Shown here piece by piece: positions 16,820 to 25,261 of a stretch of DNA of 64,000 nucleotides (position 1 is the stretch's first letter; each line of letters begins with the position of its first letter). Location of the stretch: the NCBI GenBank assembly GCA_900316685.1, contig ONDS01000005.1:62001-126000 (forward strand). Direction: 5' to 3'. The position numbers and the translations under genes are program-made. The stretch is from an uncultured Prevotellaceae bacterium (GTDB taxonomy: Bacteria > Bacteroidota > Bacteroidia > Bacteroidales > Bacteroidaceae). Under the pieces are notes generated by a model. That model did not search any database and was not told the DNA's origin. It worked only from the letters and a program-made list of their open reading frames with translations.

Positions 16820-19800
16820 CCCCTATGCTCCTTCATGTAGTCGCGGGGCGACAGACCATAGAATTTCTTGAAGAGTGTGGAGAACGAGGCGGTGTTGGAG
16901 AAACCGCAGGCGTACATCACCTCCGTCACGTTTACACCTTGGTTCACCAATAGTGTGGCGGCGCGCTTCAGACGGATATTGCGGATGAAATCGTGCGGTG
17001 TCTGTCCTGTCAGCTCCTTCATCTTACGGTGCAGGTGTACACGGCTGATACCCACTTCGTCGGCTATCATCTCCACATTAAGGTCGGAGTCGGAGATATG
17101 CTTGTTGATGGTCGTCATCACACGGTCGAGCAACTTCTCGTCGGGCGACTGCATATTGATGTTGTCCACCTTGTCCTCCAAGTGGTCGTTGCGCTCGTAT
17201 TTCAGTCTGAGCATACGATGACTGCTGATGATGTTGATGATGGTGCGGCGCAGGATATCCATATTGAAGGGCTTGACGATATAGGCGTCGGCACCTGATT
17301 CCAGACCTGTCAACTTGTCTTCGTCGAGACTCTTGGCGGTCAGCATGATAACGGGGATGTGGCTCGTGTTGGGGTTCGACTTGATTTTCGTACAGAGCGT
17401 GTGCCCATCCATTTCGGGCATCATCACATCGGTGATGATCAAGTCGGGCTGGTTGCGCAACGACTCCATCAGGGCCTCGCGACCATTCCGGCACGCCCGC
17501 ACATCGTAGTCCTGTTCCAGTTCCTTGGAGAGCAGGTCGCGAATCTCGTCGTCGTCCTCGGCGAGGACGAGCAAGAACCGGTTCCGGTTCTTGTTGTCTG
17601 GTATGGCAACCTTTTCTTCGGGTTCGGTCGTCAGCAGTTCATTCTCGTTCTTTTCCACGACCAACTCACCGCTGATTTTCTCCTCGGGCTTTATGTGGGC
17701 ATCACCTAAAGGAAGGGTGACCACGAACTCACAGCCTTGTTCGAGATTATGGGCGTTGATGGTGCCGTGGTGCAACTCGACGAGCGACTTGGCCAGGTCG
17801 AGACCGATGCCCGTGCCGGGATGCTGGTCGTTGATGGAGGAGTCGGACTGGTAGAACCGTTCGAATATCTTGGTCAGCTTGTCCTCGGGTATTTTCTCTC
17901 CGTCGTCGCTGATGGCGATTCGGGCTTGCTTGTCGTCGTGGGTCACCTGGATGTTGATATGTCCGCCCGTGGGTGTGTATTTGAAGGCGTTGGAAAGGAT
18001 GTTCATCACTACCTTGTCGAAGTTCTGACGGTCGATCCAGATGGGCAGGCTCTCGGTATCGCTGTTCAGGGCCAGGTGGATTCCTTTATTCTTGGCTTGG
18101 TGCTCGAACAGGCCGTAGAGGTCGTTGAGGAAGCCAATGAGGTCTGTCTCCGCCATGTGCATGGCCATCTTGCCTTGGTCTATCTTCCTGAGGTCCATCA
18201 TTTGGTTGATAAGATGGAGGATACGTTCGGCGTTGCGCTTGATGGTGCTCAGCACGCTCTTCTTCTGCGGGTCTTTCTCATTCTTGATGAGCGACAGCAG
18301 TGGGGTGATGATCAGTGTCATGGGGGTACGTATCTCATGGCTGATGTTCATGAAGAAGCGCAACTTGGCATTGCTCATCTCTTCGGCGTGGATATGCTCC
18401 TGCAACCGCAGGCGGTCTTGTTCCTTGCGCTTGAGGAAACGGAGGTACAGCCAGATGCCCAAACCGATGGCCAGTAAGTAAATCAGGTAGGCCAGGGTGG
18501 AGCGGTACCACGGACTGTGCACCACGACGGTGAACTCGCGTTCCGGCGTTTCTATGCCGTTGCGCTCGGCCTTGACGCGGAAATGGTAGGTGCCGGGCGA
18601 GAGGTGGGTGAACATCAGTTCATTGGAACCTGTCTGGAGACGGTGGTAGGGCTCGTTGTTGATGCTGTAAAGATAGGTGATGTGCTCGGGGTTGTCGTAA
18701 GTGAGTGTCGAGAGCTGGATGCTGAAGGAGTTGTCGCTGTAGCTCAGGTCGAAGCGCGTACTGGCGATGATGGTGGTATCGGTGATAAGGTAACTGCCCG
18801 ACATGGTGCTCTTGTTAACGGGCTGGCCGTTGATGCGGAAACGCGACAGTTGCACGGTGGCATCCCATTTGCTCTCCGTGAACTGCTCGGGATTGAACCA
18901 GGTGATGCCGCCCACACCGCCGAAAATCATCTTGCCCTCGGGAGAGAAGAAAGAAGCACCATCGGAAAACTCGTTCGACTGCAACCCGTTGTCGATGAAG
19001 TAGTTGAGGGTTTTGCCCGTCTTGGGGTCATGGCAGCGAAGGCCATTGTCGGTGCCTATCCATAGCCGCCCTTGAGCATCTTGCTCTATCGAGGCGATGC
19101 CATTGTCGGAAAGGCCTTCCTCTTCGGTGTAGAGACGGAGCTCTTTGGTCTTGGGGTCGTAACAATACAGTCCGTTGTTGGTGCCTATCCATAATTTGCC
19201 GTTGTACTCCTTGGCAATGCGTACGGGGGTGCCATAATTGATGCAGTTCTCGCCGAAAAAGCTGGTCCAGCTGCCAGTGGCGATGTCCAGACAGCATACA
19301 CCCATGGTGGTGGCGGTGTAGACGCGACGCTCGTCGGGCGAGAGTGAGATTTGTGGGATGTAATTATTGGTGATGCTGTTCACCTTGCGGTCCTTCTCGG
19401 CATTCTCCTTGGAGGCGTAGATGGTCAGTTGGTTGGTGTTTTGGTCCAGGCAGAACAGACCGTAGGGCATGGTGCCCATCCACAGGCGGTTGGCCTTGTC
19501 GGCGCAGATGTCGAAGATGCTCAGGTCTTTTTGGCTGAAGGGGTAGGGGTGATATTGTGTGGTGACGGGGTCGATCCATCCGCCGCCCTCTCTGTATGAA
19601 CCTATCCAGATGTGGCCGTTGCGGTCTTCGGCGATGGTCATCACCGATTTTGGGAACCCATCCTTGTAGTGCTTGAGCAACTGTTGGTTGGCGTCGAGAC
19701 AATAAAGACCATCCTTGTCGGTGCCGATCCATGTCCGCCCATGACTGTCGATGAGGGTGCTGATGACGCAGGAGGAGCCTATCTTGTTGCGTTCGCCCAG

Positions 19801-20796
19801 TTTATATCCCATATAGCCGAACTTCGACCTTACGCCGGGTTGCATGTAGAGTCCTTTCTGCAGCAAGCCCAGCCAGATGTTGCCACTGCGGTCTTCTGTG
19901 ATGGAATAAACCTTGGTGGTGGTGAGGTCGATGTCGGTGTTGTAGAAAGGATTGTCCACCAATCGGCCGGTCTTGGGATAGTAGACACCCAGGCCATTGC
20001 CATCGTAACCGATGAAGATGTCGCCTCGGTGGCTGAAATAGAGCTCGGAGATGGACCTGTCGCCCGTTTCATCGATATGGCGGAACTCCTTGCCTTCGCG
20101 CACGTAGACGCCGTTGTCCGTGGTGCCCACATACACCTTGCCTGAACCATCTACGCACAACTTGTGAAGGGAGATGTTGGATGGCCCTTCCTTGAAATAG
20201 GTGGTGGCGTTGGTGCCGTCGTATTCTATCAGGCCATGGTCGCGGGTGGCTATCCATAGATGGCCTCGCTTGTCTTCCACCATGTCGATGACGGTATGGA
20301 TATGTCGTAGGCTGTTGTTCACCTGATGGGCATGTTGGCTGTCGTCGAACTGCAACACACCGGCACCAGAGGTGCCTGCCCATATCTCGCCGTTCTGCCG
20401 TTGAACGAAACAGGTGATGTAGCGGCTGCTGTTGTTGGGGTCGAGGGTCTTCACCTCCACATCCTTGAACGACTGCCCGTCGTATACTTGCAAGGCACCC
20501 CACATGCCCAGGTAGAACAGACCGTTGCGGTCCTGAAGGATGCAGTTCACATAGTTGCTGGCCATCTCGTTGTACTGCTCCTTTTCCTTTTTCAGGATGA
20601 CGAACTGGTAACCGTCGTATCTGTTGAGGCCATTACGGGTAGCTGTCCAGATAAAACCGTCATTGTCGAGATAAACCTGGTTGGTGAAACTGCTCGACAA
20701 TTGCTGATTGGCGTCGAACAGGCGCCCCATCTGTGCCCTGGCATGTAGAAAAAATGTCAAGAGAAGAAATATGCAGAATAATGTTTTTTTTCTCAT
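16807..20796 (-). CDS. Hybrid two-component system regulator (HTCS 2)
   Basis: A complete 1329-residue HTCS. Signal peptide 1-21; propeller repeats (for example IWTATRNGLNRYDGY, LWIGTDNGLRCHD) to about 690; Y_Y_Y domain to about 755; membrane segment about 762-784; kinase with NISHEIRTPM (His820); ATPase with SNAFKYT and GTGIGLDL; receiver with TDVMMPEMDG (Asp1123); AraC-type domain about 1225-1325 with FSNTASFSTLFKKFYGLSPRDY. It should sense a periplasmic oligosaccharide and activate the divergent CE1-GH43 gene and the GH43 operon. The intergenic region holds a two-half-site operator placed symmetrically between the two divergent -7 boxes, which suggests autoregulation. The extra residues compared with many HTCS proteins are in the receiver-kinase linker, which is charged. 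Confidence 0.97.
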   Translation of the reverse strand: MRKKTLFCIFLLLTFFLHARAQMGRLFDANQQLSSSFTNQVYLDNDGFIWTATRNGLNRYDGYQFVILKKEKEQYNEMASNYVNCILQDRNGLFYLGMWGALQVYDGQSFKDVEVKTLDPNNSSRYITCFVQRQNGEIWAGTSGAGVLQFDDSQHAHQVNNSLRHIHTVIDMVEDKRGHLWIATRDHGLIEYDGTNATTYFKEGPSNISLHKLCVDGSGKVYVGTTDNGVYVREGKEFRHIDETGDRSISELYFSHRGDIFIGYDGNGLGVYYPKTGRLVDNPFYNTDIDLTTTKVYSITEDRSGNIWLGLLQKGLYMQPGVRSKFGYMGYKLGERNKIGSSCVISTLIDSHGRTWIGTDKDGLYCLDANQQLLKHYKDGFPKSVMTIAEDRNGHIWIGSYREGGGWIDPVTTQYHPYPFSQKDLSIFDICADKANRLWMGTMPYGLFCLDQNTNQLTIYASKENAEKDRKVNSITNNYIPQISLSPDERRVYTATTMGVCCLDIATGSWTSFFGENCINYGTPVRIAKEYNGKLWIGTNNGLYCYDPKTKELRLYTEEEGLSDNGIASIEQDAQGRLWIGTDNGLRCHDPKTGKTLNYFIDNGLQSNEFSDGASFFSPEGKMIFGGVGGITWFNPEQFTESKWDATVQLSRFRINGQPVNKSTMSGSYLITDTTIIASTRFDLSYSDNSFSIQLSTLTYDNPEHITYLYSINNEPYHRLQTGSNELMFTHLSPGTYHFRVKAERNGIETPEREFTVVVHSPWYRSTLAYLIYLLAIGLGIWLYLRFLKRKEQDRLRLQEHIHAEEMSNAKLRFFMNISHEIRTPMTLIITPLLSLIKNEKDPQKKSVLSTIKRNAERILHLINQMMDLRKIDQGKMAMHMAETDLIGFLNDLYGLFEHQAKNKGIHLALNSDTESLPIWIDRQNFDKVVMNILSNAFKYTPTGGHINIQVTHDDKQARIAISDDGEKIPEDKLTKIFERFYQSDSSINDQHPGTGIGLDLAKSLVELHHGTINAHNLEQGCEFVVTLPLGDAHIKPEEKISGELVVEKNENELLTTEPEEKVAIPDNKNRNRFLLVLAEDDDEIRDLLSKELEQDYDVRACRNGREALMESLRNQPDLIITDVMMPEMDGHTLCTKIKSNPNTSHIPVIMLTAKSLDEDKLTGLESGADAYIVKPFNMDILRRTIINIISSHRMLRLKYERNDHLEDKVDNINMQSPDEKLLDRVMTTINKHISDSDLNVEMIADEVGISRVHLHRKMKELTGQTPHDFIRNIRLKRAATLLVNQGVNVTEVMYACGFSNTASFSTLFKKFYGLSPRDYMKEHRGNEK

Positions 20797-20899
20797 CGTG
20801 CTTTTAGGTATGTGTAATTCTTAGGCAATGTGCTGAAATGTTACTTGTCTTTTCTTTTAAATAGAGGTTGTAAGTTTATTTCGTGCCTTTTCGACCTTG

Positions 20900-21002
20900 C
20901 AAAATTACTCCCTTTTATCTGTATCTGCAAATAAAATGATACATTTTTTTATTTTTTTGTTACATATGAGCCTTCCAATGAATGCCTTTTATCGTACTTT
21001 TG
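20900..21002. promoter_or_regulatory. Divergent promoters with putative HTCS 2 operator
   Basis: Half-sites TGATACAT (20937-20944) and TGTTACAT (20958-20965) start 21 bp apart. Plus-strand -7 box TACTTTTG (20995-21002) starts 37 bp after the second half-site. Minus-strand -7 box TAATTTTG (20907 down to 20900) for HTCS 2 lies at the mirror-image distance. Related half-sites precede four other promoters. Confidence 0.65.
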
Positions 21003-21031
21003 CATGAAATCGAAACTAATTTACAGCTATC

Positions 21032-23464
21032 ATGAAAAAGAACCTGTTCTCCCACGTGATGTTTTGGGCGTTTTTCCTTTGTTTCAGTTTCTTTTACTGT
21101 GTTGATGGAACAGCAACATCGACGACGATGAATCAGGTGGCGCCGGGCTCATCGGGTTGCACGGTGGAAACGAAATTCATGCCGTGCTCCTTGTTGCCGG
21201 GGCAGCAGCAATGGAAATACGTCGTCTGCCTGCCCGAGGGATATGGCGATACCCAAAAAACATATCCTGTGCTTTACCTGCTCCATGGGGGTGGCTGTCC
21301 AAGTAGCCAATGGGTGGATCAAGGACAACTCAAACAGGTGGTCGACAGACTGACCGCCTCGGGCGAGATGGTGCCGATGGTCATCGTATGCGCCGAGGCG
21401 AACGAGGGGGGCAAGATGATTTGGTTCAACGAACAGGAGTGGCCATACGAGGATTATTTCTTCCGCGAACTGGTGCCGTTCATCGAATCGACCTATCGCA
21501 TCGACAACCGACGGGGTATGCGCTCCGTGGCGGGTTTCTCGATGGGTGGCGGTGGTTCGGTGGGATATGGCCTGCGCCATCCAGAGATGTTCAGGGTGGT
21601 ATATGCCATGAGTGCCTATCTGCGCCGCCAACCGCTCGATTTCCTGAAGGGCGACCCGCTTGGAGAGTGGCGGCAGCAGAATGTGGAACGCCATAACCCC
21701 ATCAAACGTGTGGAGGAGGCCAACGACAGCGAGGTGTCGCGATGGAGGATGGTCGACTGGTTCATCGACTGTGGCGACCAGGATTTCACCCTTGAGGCTA
21801 ACATGGATTTTGTCAAGGCGCTCAGGGCGAGGGCCATTCCCTGTCAATTAAGGGTGATGGCGGGCGACCATACCTGGGATTATTGGCGGCGCGGACTGGA
21901 GGATGCCATCAAGTATGTGTCGCAATCGCTGCGAACGAGTTATCCCAATCCCATGCTGTGGGCGGATGTGCCCGACCCAGACGTTATCCGCGTGGGCGAC
22001 TATTTCTACCTCGTTTCCACAACCATGCACCTCATGCCGGGAGCTCCCATCATGCGATCCAAGGACATGGCGAGTTGGGAAACGGTGGGCTATGTGTTCG
22101 ACCGCCTCACCGACTCGCCCAAATATGATATGCAGGGGGGTACCGTTTATGGTCGTGGGCAGTGGGCCACCTCGCTCAAATACCACAAAGGCAAGTTCTA
22201 CGCACTCTTCGCTCCTAACGACAATCCCGGCGGCGACACATATATCTGCTCCGCAGAGAAGGCAGAGGGGCCATGGACCCTGGTCTCGCGGCTGCCGCAT
22301 TTCCATGATGCCTCGCTCTTCTTCGACGACGACGAGCGGGTCTATGTGGTCTACGAAACGGGTAAGATGTGCGAACTGACGCCCGACCTGTCGGCGGTGA
22401 AAGAGGGTTCCTACACCCAACTCTTCCAGCGTGAGGCCGACGAGACGGGACTGCTCGAAGGCAGTCGCATGATCAAGCACAACGGCAAGTACTATTTGCT
22501 GATGATCTCATGGCCGGCGGGAAAACCGCGTCGGCAGGTGTGCTACCGCTCCGACGATATCCATGGACCTTATGAGAAGAAATGTATTTTGGAAACCACC
22601 TTCGGGGGATGGCCCTATATCGGTCAGGGCACCATCGTGGATGGTAAGGATGGACAGTGGTACGGCATCATCTTCCAGGATCGTGGAGGGGTGGGGCGCA
22701 TCCTCACCTCGCTGCCCTGTCGTTGGATAGACGGCTGGCCCATGCTCGGCGATAGGGCGGGGCGCGTGCCTGCCACCATGCCCAAACTCTCGGACAACGA
22801 GCCTTTCCATCCCTTGGTGGCAAGCGATGACTTCTCTGCCGACCGACTGAACCTGCTGTGGCAGTGGAACCACAACCCCGTGGATGAGGCGTGGTCGCTC
22901 TCTGAACGGCCTGGGTTCCTGCGCCTGAAAACGAGTAGGGTGGTCGACAACCTGTTCCTGGCTCCCAACACCATCTCGCAGCGCATGGAGGGTCCAGCCT
23001 GTCAGGCCACCGTGCAACTCGACCTCTCGCACATGAAAGAGGGCGATTGTGCGGGATTCTCGGCATTCAATAGCGATGCGGGGATGTTGGTGGTCAGAAA
23101 GAAGGGGGGCAAACTGATGCTTTCGATGAGTGAGCAATCGGTGCGTCTGTCCAAAAAGGACAAGGTGGTGGAGAGTGTGGAGGAGACCGACCGTGAGACG
23201 GTGCGCCTTGGCGGCAAGAAGGTGTGGCTGCGCATCGATGCCTGTTTCCTTCAGGGCGACAACCTCGATACGGCTACCTTCTCTTACAGCACCGATGGTA
23301 AGCAATGGACGAAAATCGGGGTCGATTTCAGGATGCGTTTCGATTGGCAACGGTTGTTCATGGGCACTCGTTTCGCTATCTTCTGCTATGCCACAAAGCA
23401 GTTGGGTGGCTTCGTCGATGTGGATGATTTCCAGTATCGTCTGTTGCCGGATGTAAACCCATAA
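21032..23464 (+). CDS. Secreted bifunctional CE1 esterase - GH43 glycosidase
   Basis: An 810-residue fusion. Signal peptide about 1-27. Residues about 40-295 form a CE1/esterase-D fold with LLHGGG, the nucleophile elbow GFSMGG (Ser170) and a GDHTWDYW His region, as in feruloyl and acetyl-xylan esterases. From about 303 a GH43 five-blade propeller begins (NPMLWADVPDPDVIRVGDYF, base Asp; HFHDASLFFDDD; acid Glu in LLEGSRMIK), closest to the xylosidase/arabinofuranosidase subfamily 12. Residues about 590-800 form the concanavalin-like C-terminal domain common in these enzymes. One protein would thus remove an ester and a pentose side group from arabinoxylan. It is divergent from HTCS 2 and carries its putative operator. 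Confidence 0.93.
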   Translation: MKKNLFSHVMFWAFFLCFSFFYCVDGTATSTTMNQVAPGSSGCTVETKFMPCSLLPGQQQWKYVVCLPEGYGDTQKTYPVLYLLHGGGCPSSQWVDQGQLKQVVDRLTASGEMVPMVIVCAEANEGGKMIWFNEQEWPYEDYFFRELVPFIESTYRIDNRRGMRSVAGFSMGGGGSVGYGLRHPEMFRVVYAMSAYLRRQPLDFLKGDPLGEWRQQNVERHNPIKRVEEANDSEVSRWRMVDWFIDCGDQDFTLEANMDFVKALRARAIPCQLRVMAGDHTWDYWRRGLEDAIKYVSQSLRTSYPNPMLWADVPDPDVIRVGDYFYLVSTTMHLMPGAPIMRSKDMASWETVGYVFDRLTDSPKYDMQGGTVYGRGQWATSLKYHKGKFYALFAPNDNPGGDTYICSAEKAEGPWTLVSRLPHFHDASLFFDDDERVYVVYETGKMCELTPDLSAVKEGSYTQLFQREADETGLLEGSRMIKHNGKYYLLMISWPAGKPRRQVCYRSDDIHGPYEKKCILETTFGGWPYIGQGTIVDGKDGQWYGIIFQDRGGVGRILTSLPCRWIDGWPMLGDRAGRVPATMPKLSDNEPFHPLVASDDFSADRLNLLWQWNHNPVDEAWSLSERPGFLRLKTSRVVDNLFLAPNTISQRMEGPACQATVQLDLSHMKEGDCAGFSAFNSDAGMLVVRKKGGKLMLSMSEQSVRLSKKDKVVESVEETDRETVRLGGKKVWLRIDACFLQGDNLDTATFSYSTDGKQWTKIGVDFRMRFDWQRLFMGTRFAIFCYATKQLGGFVDVDDFQYRLLPDVNP

Positions 23465-23617
23465 AAAAAGCTGTACGCTTGCCTCCACGGAAAACGCACA
23501 GCATAAAAATATAACAAGCGGTTTGTAGTAGTCTAACCAACCGTTCCCCCTTCCAGGCCATTGTCATGGAGCGTCTTGCAGGTGTCCAAATCAGCCCTTT
23601 CAAGAAGTGGAATTTTT
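23463..23617 (-). ncRNA. Candidate small RNA 1 of locus 2
   Basis: A minus-strand promoter (-7 box 23631-23624, operator upstream) has no plausible gene behind it. About 150 nt downstream the RNA would end in an 8-bp hairpin (GCTGTGCG 23502-23495 with CGTACAGC 23477-23470, one G-U pair) followed by seven T (23469-23463). Further inner stems are possible (GCGGTT with AACCGT). The 3' end overlaps the last bases of the convergent CE1-GH43 gene, so base-pairing with that mRNA is possible. The family is unknown to me; a housekeeping RNA such as 6S or SRP RNA was considered but its key motifs were not found. The 5' end is estimated from the -7 box. Confidence 0.45.
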
Positions 23618-23623
23618 ACATGG

Positions 23624-23689
23624 CAAAGATACGACGAAAATCTTTATCCCTCTTTAAAATTCGTAGCATAAACATTCAAAAATGTATCA
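23624..23689 (-). promoter_or_regulatory. Putative HTCS 2 operator and promoter of candidate sRNA 1
   Basis: On the minus strand: TGATACAT (23689-23682), TGCTACGA (23668-23661) 21 bp later, then TATCTTTG (23631-23624) 37 bp later. Spacing is identical to the promoter of the CE1-GH43 gene. Confidence 0.6.
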
Positions 23690-23740
23690 TACCATTTTTT
23701 TCTTGGGATAAAATGCTGTAGATTGTCCAATCACAAAAAA

Positions 23741-23776
23741 TAATCCCCCCTTGGAGGACGCTCCAAGGGGGGATTA
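23741..23776 (-). terminator. Intrinsic terminator of the GH43 operon
   Basis: A perfect 16-bp stem (23741-23756 with 23761-23776), loop GACG, followed on the minus strand by TTTTTT. It lies 14 bp behind the stop codon of the last GH43 gene. Confidence 0.92.
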
Positions 23777-23790
23777 TCAGTGGTGGATGG

Positions 23791-25230
23791 TTATTTCAGG
23801 TTCCATTTGGAATTATCCGAACCGAAGTCCCATTCCGCCAAGGTTGGCGTGCTGTCGCCGGCGGAGTAAAGGCAATACTTCGTGTTCGGCGTGTCCTGAC
23901 CGGGGATGAGGTAGGGCATGATGCGATAGGTACCGTCAGTGGCCTGTTCGATACGCCATAGTTGGGCACTGCTGCCATCGGCGGTGCGTGTGGTCACTTC
24001 CAAGTTGGCGGTGGCTGTCAGGGCGCGGTTGGTGCCATCGATGGTGATTTGGTAGAGCGGTCCGCCAAGATAGCCTCCTGCCTCGGGCTTGGCTTCAATC
24101 TTCCAGTGCTGATGCGGACGGAACATATAGTCGCCGCAGCGCACGCCAACCTCACCCTGGGGCCATGTGCCCGCTACCTGTTCCAACGTCTGGTTGGGCA
24201 CGGGAACGACGGGCTCGTTGGGATCGATATTCCAAAAGGCCTGGCGCTGCTGCTCAATGCGCACGAAGTCGACAGCCAGCTCCAAGGAGTAGCCTCGGCG
24301 CTCCGACTCTATCTCGTAGACACCCTCCTTGAAACGGTTGCCGGCCACGGGCCATCCGTTCTTCCACAGTAGGGGACGTATGCCGAGCACGCTCCTGCCG
24401 CCCTGGTCGAAGTCGGCCTCGTAATGGCACGACATGATCTCTATGCCCTCGTCGATGATGGTGCGTCCGAAGTGGCCGGGACCGCACACCCTGTCGCCGG
24501 CGGCGATGACCATCTTGCCACCGCCGTGGAACATGTCTCTTCCTACATTGTCCATATACGGACCTTCCACACTACGCGAGCGCCCCACCACGATATTGTA
24601 GGTGGAATTGACGCCGTCGCAGCAGGTGCCGTGGGTGCCGAGCAGGTAATACCAGCCATCGCGGTAGATGAGGTCGGTGGCCTCGCAGTCGATGGCGATA
24701 TCCTTTTCCACGTTGCCCTTCACTCGTTCACCTGTCTGCGGGTCAAGTTCTATCAGGCGGATGGTGCCGAAATAGGTGCCATAGCTCACCCACAACCTGC
24801 CGGTGGTGGGGTCGAGCAGCAAGCCGGGGTCGATGGCGTCCTGGTCTTCCATACCGTCGGAGGAGCATACCTCCACAGCTTCGGTGTAGTGGAAGTCGGG
24901 CGATTTGGGGTCGAGCGTCTTGTTCCACATCGTCAGTATGCGACCGTTATGGCCGCCGCCCAGACCGCCACCCGTGGCTCCGTAGATGACGAGATAGCGG
25001 TCGCCGATCTTCAATACGTCGGGTGCGGCACCGCCGCCGGGACGCTCGGCACCGCCATGCCATGTCCATCCATCCTCGGAGATGAGACCGCCGCCGCCGG
25101 TACCGAAGGTATAGTATTTGCCGTCGCACTCGGCGATGGTCGACGGGTCATGGATATAGGGTTGCCCTATCTGGGCATTGGCGCTCAGGGCCACGGCCAT
25201 GGCTGCCAATAAAGAATGTATTCTTTTCAT
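23791..25230 (-). CDS. Secreted GH43 enzyme with ricin-like domain, endo-arabinanase-like
   Basis: A 479-residue protein with a signal peptide (ending ANAQ). The GH43 propeller shows the base Asp in YIHDPSTI, the Asp in DAIDPGLLLD, and the acid Glu in CEATDLIYRDGWYYLLGTHG; this arrangement is that of arabinan endo-1,5-alpha-L-arabinosidases. Residues about 335-479 look like a ricin/CBM13-type beta-trefoil (HWKIEA, RALTATANLEV, SAQLWRIEQATDG). It cleaves arabinan or arabinoxylan side chains outside the cell or in the periplasm. The gene starts 31 bp after the next GH43 gene and ends in a strong terminator, so the two form an operon. Confidence 0.9.
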   Translation of the reverse strand: MKRIHSLLAAMAVALSANAQIGQPYIHDPSTIAECDGKYYTFGTGGGGLISEDGWTWHGGAERPGGGAAPDVLKIGDRYLVIYGATGGGLGGGHNGRILTMWNKTLDPKSPDFHYTEAVEVCSSDGMEDQDAIDPGLLLDPTTGRLWVSYGTYFGTIRLIELDPQTGERVKGNVEKDIAIDCEATDLIYRDGWYYLLGTHGTCCDGVNSTYNIVVGRSRSVEGPYMDNVGRDMFHGGGKMVIAAGDRVCGPGHFGRTIIDEGIEIMSCHYEADFDQGGRSVLGIRPLLWKNGWPVAGNRFKEGVYEIESERRGYSLELAVDFVRIEQQRQAFWNIDPNEPVVPVPNQTLEQVAGTWPQGEVGVRCGDYMFRPHQHWKIEAKPEAGGYLGGPLYQITIDGTNRALTATANLEVTTRTADGSSAQLWRIEQATDGTYRIMPYLIPGQDTPNTKYCLYSAGDSTPTLAEWDFGSDNSKWNLK

Positions 25231-25261
25231 TGTGTCTTTTTGTATGGTTGCGAATGATGGC

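Noticed and set aside
23376-23603. Minus-strand frame of 75 codons overlapping candidate sRNA 1
   Set aside because: It starts with TTG, runs through the terminator hairpin and T-tract and into the CE1-GH43 gene as antisense. A shorter peptide from an internal ATG cannot be fully excluded.
23463-23617. Candidate sRNA 1 as SRP RNA or 6S RNA
   Set aside because: The SRP loop (GGAA with AGCAG) and a 6S-like closing helix could not be found, and an HTCS-type operator would be odd for a housekeeping RNA.
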